In this document: in pieces, positions 35,094 through 40,367 of the stretch | Layout: each line of letters opens with the position of its first letter | How positions within the stretch are numbered: position 1 is the first letter of the stretch | Assembly (NCBI GenBank): GCA_905236455.1 | Contig: CAJOPT010000099.1 | Coordinates: 1-40,367, forward strand | Source of the DNA: an uncultured Prevotella sp. | Lineage (GTDB): Bacteria > Bacteroidota > Bacteroidia > Bacteroidales > Bacteroidaceae | Length of the DNA: 40,367 bases | Direction of reading: 5' to 3' | Made by a program: the position numbers and the translations under genes | Notes under the pieces: model-generated | Databases searched by the model: none | The model's input: the letters and a program-made list of their open reading frames with translations, nothing else | Told to the model about the DNA's origin: nothing

Positions 35094-37190
35094 ATGAAAA
35101 GACTTTTTACATTTATTTTCGTACTCATGGCACTGACCATGGGCGCAAAGGCAGAAGAACTGAGCGTCACCTACAAGGCTGGCGAAGTAAGACTAACCAT
35201 GAGTACGACGGAAAGGAATGTGTTTTCCACCCTTCTATTACTTGGTGAGTTGCAACTGCAAGAAGGCTATGGTGATGAGATGCAGGTATACGACAAGACC
35301 GGCAACAAGCTGCTTATGTCCTTATCGGCCTATATGGTCGTGTCCGATGATGTGACTCCCGAAGACAATATCGTCCATGAACTCACTTCTGACGATTGGA
35401 ATGTATTAGATACGCAAAATGCGGAACTGGCTCAGACGCTGCGGTCACAGAATATTAATAAGGTGTCGATGCTGTTCCATGGCTCCACTGCAACTGAGGA
35501 CGTCAATATTGAAATATCCAATGGGATGCCGATAGCAGCAATCAGCGAGGCCAACGGTTACTGTTTCAATGCACTGATGGCTTTAGGAGTGCTGCAGACG
35601 CAGCTTGACGGCGATAAAATGGTATATGCAAGGAACGGCAAGTCGCTGTTCTACATGAGTGGTGATTCACCAGTCACAGCCGTCTTCAATATCTGTGATG
35701 GCGTGACGACGGCTGACAATTTCACCTATGAGCTTACGACAGAGGACAGGCAGGTGTTAGGTGATGTGGAAATGCCAGGTACGGCAGGTCAGACGCTGGG
35801 CGATCTGCTTGAGGAGGTCAAGAGTATCAGCATAACCTTCGTGGGTGTGCCCGAAGACACATCATTCGACCCTTATACCACGCCGCTGACCTTTGAACCG
35901 CTGACTGACGGTACCACCGTTACAATTAGCAATCCCTTAGGACTTACAATAGAATATAGCACTGACGGTGGCAGCGCGTGGACAACGGCCAGCGCATCTA
36001 CAATATCCATCAGTGGTATTGCCGCTGGCGCAAAGGTTTGTCTGCGTGGTAATAATGCGGCATACGGTCAGCCTAACAATGATGCCTCAAAAGCAGTAAA
36101 CATTACGTTCGACAAGGACTGTTATGTCTATGGCAATGTGATGAGCCTCATCAGCAGCACCGGCTATGCGTCGCTGACCACACTGACAAGCACAAACACC
36201 TTCCATAATCTGTTCGGGAATAACGATCATTTCGTAAGCCACACCACCAGGAATCTGGTACTGCCGGCAACAACACTGACACAAGGATGCTATAACGGAA
36301 TGTTTGCAAGGTCAACGATCAGTCGCGCACCAGAGCTGCCAGCCACCACGATTGCTCGTGAGTGCTATAGAAATATGTTCTATGCATGTCCGAATCTGAA
36401 AGCTGCTCCGGCTTTGCCAGCCACCACCATGGACTATGAGTGCTATTACGGTATGTTCGAAAGCTGTATCGCATTGACGGAAGCTCCCGAGCTGCCGGCA
36501 ACGCAGCTGGACATGTACTGCTACGATAATATGTTCCGTGGCTGCACTGCTCTGACAAAGGCTCCCCAGTTGCTGCCTGCCACTACGTTGGAATACGGCT
36601 GCTACGAATATATGTTTGGGCAGTGTACCAGTCTGGTGACGGCTCCGGCACTACCAGCCACCACGCTGGCAACGAACTGCTGTAAAGCCATGTTCTATGG
36701 GTGTACCGCCCTGATCAATGCCCCCGAGCTGCCCGCCACCACACTGGCAGACAATTGCTATGCCAGCATGTTCTATGGTTGTTCCAGTCTGGAGAAAGCA
36801 CCCGAACTGTCTGCTTCCACACTGGTGAGCGGCTGCTACAACTATATGTTTGCCAAATGTACCAAGCTGAACTACGTGAAATGCCTGGCTACCGACCTGA
36901 CAGCTAATAATGCTGATGCAGACTGGCAACGTGGCACCAACGAATGGCTCTACGGTGTGGCACCAACTGGTACCTTCGTCAAGGCGGAGGGTGTCGATGC
37001 ATGGACAATAGGCGTCAGCGGTATCCCTACAGGATGGACCGTGGAAGAGGTATCCACTGGCATTGAGAGCCTCAACATGACTCACTCCCAGAGTGAAGGT
37101 ACTTGGTACACACTGGATGGACGAAAAGTCAGCGGTGTACCGACACAAAAAGGCATCTACATAAAAGATGGGAAGAAAATTGTACGTTAA
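35094..37190 (+). CDS. BspA-like surface protein with 26-residue Cys repeats
   Basis: This 698-residue protein has a signal peptide (1-20, ending GAKA). Two related domains of about 110 residues follow (about 22-130 and 134-256), each with a (V)T.(E/A)DN...ELT..D motif. A linker (260-389) contains IEYSTDGGSAWT and DCYVYGNVMSLI. Eight tandem repeats of about 26 residues (390-597) follow the pattern LPATTL...CY..MF.GCT.L..APE, the variant BspA-like leucine-rich repeat seen in Bacteroidales surface proteins. The C-terminus (671-698) is WYTLDGRK..GVPTQKGIYI..GKK, a motif shared by many Prevotella secreted proteins. A role in adhesion or host contact is plausible but not shown. The neighbour gene 17 bases downstream carries the same N-terminal domain and C-terminal motif. 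Confidence 0.87.
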   Translation: MKRLFTFIFVLMALTMGAKAEELSVTYKAGEVRLTMSTTERNVFSTLLLLGELQLQEGYGDEMQVYDKTGNKLLMSLSAYMVVSDDVTPEDNIVHELTSDDWNVLDTQNAELAQTLRSQNINKVSMLFHGSTATEDVNIEISNGMPIAAISEANGYCFNALMALGVLQTQLDGDKMVYARNGKSLFYMSGDSPVTAVFNICDGVTTADNFTYELTTEDRQVLGDVEMPGTAGQTLGDLLEEVKSISITFVGVPEDTSFDPYTTPLTFEPLTDGTTVTISNPLGLTIEYSTDGGSAWTTASASTISISGIAAGAKVCLRGNNAAYGQPNNDASKAVNITFDKDCYVYGNVMSLISSTGYASLTTLTSTNTFHNLFGNNDHFVSHTTRNLVLPATTLTQGCYNGMFARSTISRAPELPATTIARECYRNMFYACPNLKAAPALPATTMDYECYYGMFESCIALTEAPELPATQLDMYCYDNMFRGCTALTKAPQLLPATTLEYGCYEYMFGQCTSLVTAPALPATTLATNCCKAMFYGCTALINAPELPATTLADNCYASMFYGCSSLEKAPELSASTLVSGCYNYMFAKCTKLNYVKCLATDLTANNADADWQRGTNEWLYGVAPTGTFVKAEGVDAWTIGVSGIPTGWTVEEVSTGIESLNMTHSQSEGTWYTLDGRKVSGVPTQKGIYIKDGKKIVR
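36261..36884 (+). repeat. Eight tandem repeats of about 78 bp (26 residues)
   Basis: The repeats start with the codons for LPATTL and contain CY..MF and a second Cys in most units. Unit lengths are 25, 26, 26, 27, 26, 26, 26 and 26 residues. The first unit is degenerate (second Cys missing) and the fourth has an extra Leu. The last unit departs from the consensus at its end. Confidence 0.85.
37104..37143 (+). repeat. Direct repeat of a 40-bp C-terminal motif (second copy at 37721-37760)
   Basis: The 40 bases coding WYTLDGRK.SGVP at the end of the larger surface protein recur at 37721-37760 at the end of the next gene, with 35 of 40 positions identical by eye. This is higher than the similarity of the rest of the two genes and points to duplication or gene conversion. 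Confidence 0.75.
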
Positions 37191-37207
37191 CATCAATAAT
37201 AAGTGAT

Positions 37208-37819
37208 ATGAATTACAAAAGAATAGTATTGTCGATGTTCATGCTGCTTGGAATGGCAGTGTGGACTAAAGCACAGAATGGGACACTGACACTTAAGTTG
37301 CGTCCGGGGGAGGTGATGATGGAAACCACTGAGCTGCAGCAGCAGGAGTTGGCGGCGCTGAATGCCATAGGACTGTTGTCCATGGAGGTGGAATACGGTT
37401 GGCATGACTATTGTAATGCGGACAATAAACGTCTGCTGTCCATTGATGTATGGTCGAATAGCGAATCATTATTGCAGACGGCTGAGGACGTGAGCAGTAC
37501 CGACAATATCGTGCGTGAGCTGACGGCTGACGACAACTTCACCTATCTGCTGAATGAGGATGATCTTGCCGCCTTTGCTGATTGGCTTTACCAAGGGGAC
37601 GGAAGAGGTAATATTATGGTGAATGACTGTTTCCGTTATGTTAAGAGTATCACAATGGCATTCGATGTTCCTTCAGGTGTCAGGAGTCTCATCTCCAATC
37701 CTTCTCAAAGCGATGAGGCTTGGTATACACTGGATGGTCGCAAGCTCAGCGGTGTACCGACGAAGCCTGGCGTGTATGTTGTTGGTGGTCGTAAGATTCT
37801 TATTGGAAACAAGCGGTAA
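37208..37819 (+). CDS. Small secreted paralogue of the BspA-like surface protein
   Basis: This 203-residue protein has a signal peptide (ending WTKAQ), one copy of the domain found twice in the preceding protein (about residues 22-150, with DVSSTDNIVRELTADD), and the same C-terminal motif (WYTLDGRKLSGVPTKPGVYV). It lacks the Cys repeats. An open frame continues upstream to 37103 but overlaps the previous gene; ATG 37208 gives the signal peptide. It sits 17 bases after the larger gene, in the same operon. The function of the shared domain is unknown to me. Confidence 0.8.
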   Translation: MNYKRIVLSMFMLLGMAVWTKAQNGTLTLKLRPGEVMMETTELQQQELAALNAIGLLSMEVEYGWHDYCNADNKRLLSIDVWSNSESLLQTAEDVSSTDNIVRELTADDNFTYLLNEDDLAAFADWLYQGDGRGNIMVNDCFRYVKSITMAFDVPSGVRSLISNPSQSDEAWYTLDGRKLSGVPTKPGVYVVGGRKILIGNKR

Positions 37820-37845
37820 ACAAACCGAAATACTATTTGTATCGA

Positions 37846-37880
37846 ATCGGAGGAGTATTCGATTGATATACTCCTCCGAT
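37846..37880. terminator. Hairpin between the surface-protein operon and malic enzyme
   Basis: A perfect 13-bp stem pairs 37846-37858 with 37868-37880 around a nine-base loop, between two convergent genes. There is no good T run on either side, so termination strength is uncertain. Confidence 0.55.
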
Positions 37881-37937
37881 AGTGCATAGAACCCTCACTA
37901 TACAAAAGTTTTCATTATTTTGCTGTCACTGCAATCT

Positions 37938-40229
37938 TTATTCTATATTTTTCTTTATCTTCTCCACGTAAGCATCGATGACAGCTACCGCTGTGATATT
38001 GACTACATCGCGCACACTGGCACCGAAGTCGACGAAGTGGATGGCTTTGTTGAGTCCCATCTGGATAGGACCAATTATTTCCACATCAGTGTTGAGTGAC
38101 TGTAGCATCTTATAGCTGGAGCGTGCTGACGTGAGGTTCGGGAATACAAGTGTGTTGACATCCAGACCTTTCAGACGGGAGAATGGATAAAGGTCATCGC
38201 GTATCTCTTTATCGAGAGCGAATCCAATCTGCATCTCACCGTCAACGGTCAGGTCACTATATTCAGCCTGTACCTTTGCCACGGCATTCTTCACTTTTTC
38301 AGCACCGACGGTGATACTACTTCCGAAATTGGAATGGCTGATCAGGGCGATGACAGGTTTCTCGTTGAAGAACTCCACTGCGTGAGCACTCAGTTTTGTA
38401 ATGTCAGCCAAGGTGTCGGTGTCAGGGTCTTCATTGACAAGAGTGTCAGCAAGATACAACGTGCCTCGTGGTGAGTTGATGATATGCATTGTTCCGAAAT
38501 GTTTGTATTCCGGTCTGATACCTATTACCTCATTGACAACCTTGATAGTATTGGAGTAACGAGTATAAAGACCAGTGATAAATGCGTCAGCGTCACCAGT
38601 TTCCACCATCATCATACCAAAGTAGTTGCGCTCGTACATCTTGTCGTATGCTTCTTGGAATGTATATCCCTGTCGCGCGCGTTTCTCAGCAAGATGTTTA
38701 GCATATGTCGCACGGCGACCTTGCTCCTGGTCGGCACGCATGTCAATCAGTTCGATATCTGTAAGGTCAAGTTTCAGACGGTTTGCCAGACGGTGCAGGC
38801 GGTCGGGGTTACCCAGGAGAATAGGCTTGCATATTGCTTCCTGCTTTGCTTGAACCGCAGCTTTCATCATTGTCTGGTTCTCTCCCTCGGCAAATACCAC
38901 TCTTTGCGGGTGCTTGGCAGCCGTTGCGTGCAGGTTACGGGTTAGTTTTGTCTCCTGACCGAGCAACTGTCGCAGGTTTTGCTTGTATGAATCCCAGTCT
39001 TTTATCTCAGTTCTCGCAACGCCACTTTTTATCGCTGCTTTCGCAACGGCCGCAGACACTTCTGTGATGAGACGTGGGTCGATAGGTTTCGGGATGAAGT
39101 AGTTCGGTCCAAATGTGAGGTCATTAACATGATATACTTGGTTTACCACATCTGGTACAGTCTCTTTCGCAAGGTCGGCAATTGCCAGGACTGCAGCCAT
39201 CTTCATCTCTTCATTGATGGCACGGGCATGAACGTCGAGTGCTCCACGGAAGATATATGGGAATCCGATTACATTGTTTATCTGATTAGGATAGTCACTC
39301 CGACCTGTCGACATAAGCACGTCTGGTCTTGCAGCCATGGCATCCTCGTATGAAATCTCAGGAACAGGGTTGGCAAGAGCGAAGACGATAGGATTGTCAG
39401 CCATCGAGCGGACCATGTCCTGTGTAAGGACATTGCCTTTCGATAATCCAACAAACACGTCAGCTCCCTTTACTGCTTCCTCTAATGTATGCACATCCCT
39501 GCGGTCTGTGGCAAAAAAGGCTTTCTGTGGGGTGAGCTTCTCGCGGTCAGAGGTAATTACTCCCTTGGAGTCAAGCATCACGATGTTTTCCTTCCTTGCT
39601 CCTAACGCCACGTATAGCTTAGTACAGGAGATTGCGGCGGCACCTGCTCCGTTAACAACGATTTTTACCTTCTCGATATCTTTTCCTGCTACCTCTAATG
39701 CATTCTTCAGACCGGCAGCTGAGATAATAGCTGTTCCATGCTGGTCGTCATGCATAACGGGGATGTCAAGGGTCTTCTTCAGACGTTCTTCAATGGCGAA
39801 GCATTCTGGAGCTTTTATGTCTTCAAGATTGATACCACCAAATGACGGTGCGATCTTCTCAACAGCCTCGCAGAACTTTTCCGGGTCTTTCTCGTCAAGT
39901 TCAATATCAAAGACGTCGATACCTCCGTAGATTTTGAAAAGGAGACCTTTTCCTTCCATTACTGGCTTTCCGCTCATGGCTCCGATGTCGCCTAATCCCA
40001 ACACTGCCGTTCCATTGGAAATTACGGCGACAAGATTTCCCTTGTCGGTATATTTATAGACATCATCGGGATTCTGCTGTATTTCCAAACATGGGTATGC
40101 CACACCGGGAGAATAGGCAAGCGAGAGGTCTGTTTGCGTACGATATGGTTTAGTAGGTTTTACTTCGATTTTTCCTGGTCTGCCATTTGAATGATATTCG
40201 AGCGCAGCTTCTTTAGTTATTTTTACCAT
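37938..40229 (-). CDS. maeB: NADP-dependent malic enzyme with phosphotransacetylase-like domain
   Basis: This 763-residue protein is the MaeB-type two-domain malic enzyme. The N-terminal half (about 1-425) has [12 protein letters not shown], the metal and substrate segments [23 protein letters not shown] and [10 protein letters not shown], and a nucleotide-binding motif in [12 protein letters not shown]. The C-terminal half (about 430-763) resembles phosphate acetyltransferase, with RVVFAEGE and SNFGSS, but generally acts as a regulatory domain that binds acetyl-CoA. It decarboxylates malate to pyruvate and makes NADPH. It is transcribed alone from the promoter at 40272-40302. Confidence 0.96.
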   Translation of the reverse strand: MVKITKEAALEYHSNGRPGKIEVKPTKPYRTQTDLSLAYSPGVAYPCLEIQQNPDDVYKYTDKGNLVAVISNGTAVLGLGDIGAMSGKPVMEGKGLLFKIYGGIDVFDIELDEKDPEKFCEAVEKIAPSFGGINLEDIKAPECFAIEERLKKTLDIPVMHDDQHGTAIISAAGLKNALEVAGKDIEKVKIVVNGAGAAAISCTKLYVALGARKENIVMLDSKGVITSDREKLTPQKAFFATDRRDVHTLEEAVKGADVFVGLSKGNVLTQDMVRSMADNPIVFALANPVPEISYEDAMAARPDVLMSTGRSDYPNQINNVIGFPYIFRGALDVHARAINEEMKMAAVLAIADLAKETVPDVVNQVYHVNDLTFGPNYFIPKPIDPRLITEVSAAVAKAAIKSGVARTEIKDWDSYKQNLRQLLGQETKLTRNLHATAAKHPQRVVFAEGENQTMMKAAVQAKQEAICKPILLGNPDRLHRLANRLKLDLTDIELIDMRADQEQGRRATYAKHLAEKRARQGYTFQEAYDKMYERNYFGMMMVETGDADAFITGLYTRYSNTIKVVNEVIGIRPEYKHFGTMHIINSPRGTLYLADTLVNEDPDTDTLADITKLSAHAVEFFNEKPVIALISHSNFGSSITVGAEKVKNAVAKVQAEYSDLTVDGEMQIGFALDKEIRDDLYPFSRLKGLDVNTLVFPNLTSARSSYKMLQSLNTDVEIIGPIQMGLNKAIHFVDFGASVRDVVNITAVAVIDAYVEKIKKNIE

Positions 40230-40271
40230 AGATATATAATTTAATTATTGCACAAGGAATAAAACTTTTCG

Positions 40272-40302
40272 CAAAGTTACGAAAAGTCGAGAGCAAAACA
40301 AA
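40272..40302 (-). promoter_or_regulatory. Promoter of malic enzyme
   Basis: On the minus strand TAACTTTG (40279-40272) and TTTG (40302-40299) are separated by exactly 19 bp. Transcription would start near 40265, giving a leader of about 36 nt. Confidence 0.66.
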
Positions 40303-40332
40303 GAAAATCATTTCTTTTTTTGCCGAGACGTA

Positions 40333-40362
40333 GTAACTTCGCCATCTTGATGGCAAAGTTAC
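40333..40362. repeat. Inverted repeat with a -7-like box on the minus strand
   Basis: Arms of 14 bases at 40333-40346 and 40349-40362 pair with one mismatch around a two-base centre. The right arm read on the minus strand contains TAACTTTG, a second copy of the malic enzyme -7 element. The left arm read on the plus strand has TAACTTCG, one base off. The matching -33 would lie outside the window. Confidence 0.6.
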
Positions 40363-40367
40363 GAAAA

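Noticed and set aside
36261..36884. CRISPR-like repeat array
   Set aside because: The repeats are contiguous, in frame and coding, with no spacers.
36651..37196. 181-residue minus-strand ORF across the Cys repeats
   Set aside because: It is the mirror of the repeat array; its apparent repeats come from the opposite strand.
39337..39930. 197-residue plus-strand ORF inside malic enzyme
   Set aside because: It is Ser/Pro-rich shadow sequence opposite a well-conserved enzyme.

Overview
This window looks like chromosomal DNA of a Bacteroidales bacterium, most likely Prevotella or a close relative. Three things point there. Gene starts lack Shine-Dalgarno sequences and sit behind the Bacteroidota promoter pattern (TTTG, about 19 bp, then TAnnTTTG). 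The gene set is typical: a lipid-modified TamA homologue beside TamB, PPi-dependent phosphofructokinase, a two-domain malic enzyme, and BspA-like surface repeats. The sensor-regulator fusion and the golvesin/amidase protein are also common in this order. Most of the window is core genome; no CRISPR array, insertion sequence, integrase, prophage or tRNA gene was seen.

Layout. Bases 1-85 hold the 3' end of a 5S rRNA gene and a strong terminator, so an rRNA operon lies just upstream. After an AT-rich spacer come a small lysozyme-fold secreted protein (594) and an SGNH hydrolase (1084), then the tamB-tamL envelope pair (1940-9245). Next are a periplasmic thioredoxin-fold protein (minus), ketopantoate reductase (plus), HtpG (minus), an ECF sigma factor with no adjacent anti-sigma gene (plus) and the dipeptidase PepD (minus). 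One promoter at 15797-15827 appears to drive five plus-strand genes: a 64-residue membrane protein, a Skp/OmpH-like lipoprotein, manC, gmd and fcl. The last three form the route from mannose-1-phosphate to GDP-L-fucose.

From 20066 to 26096 a minus-strand block encodes (in transcription order) a conserved small protein, a PlsC-type acyltransferase, a secreted amidase/golvesin/Fn3 protein, another small protein and a YgiQ-type radical SAM protein. It is followed by PPi-phosphofructokinase and a membrane-anchored GH25 lysozyme (plus), PrmA (minus), a secreted Trp/Tyr/Gly-rich repeat protein and a FadL-like outer-membrane protein (plus).

The most distinctive stretch is 32.3-37.9 kb. A membrane-spanning regulator (periplasmic propeller, one transmembrane helix, coiled coil, LytTR DNA-binding domain, no kinase) is divergent from a two-gene surface-protein operon. 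Between them are two direct copies of AGTTCGTCA exactly 21 bp apart, the geometry of LytTR operators. Both surface proteins carry the same unnamed N-terminal domain (three copies in all) and the same C-terminal motif; the larger also has eight 26-residue Cys-containing repeats. Together this looks like a self-contained envelope-sensing and surface-display module. A promoter and terminator in the gap at 32280-32511 may also mark a small RNA. The window ends with malic enzyme (minus) and its promoter.

All assignments come from reading motifs; no database search or computation was run.
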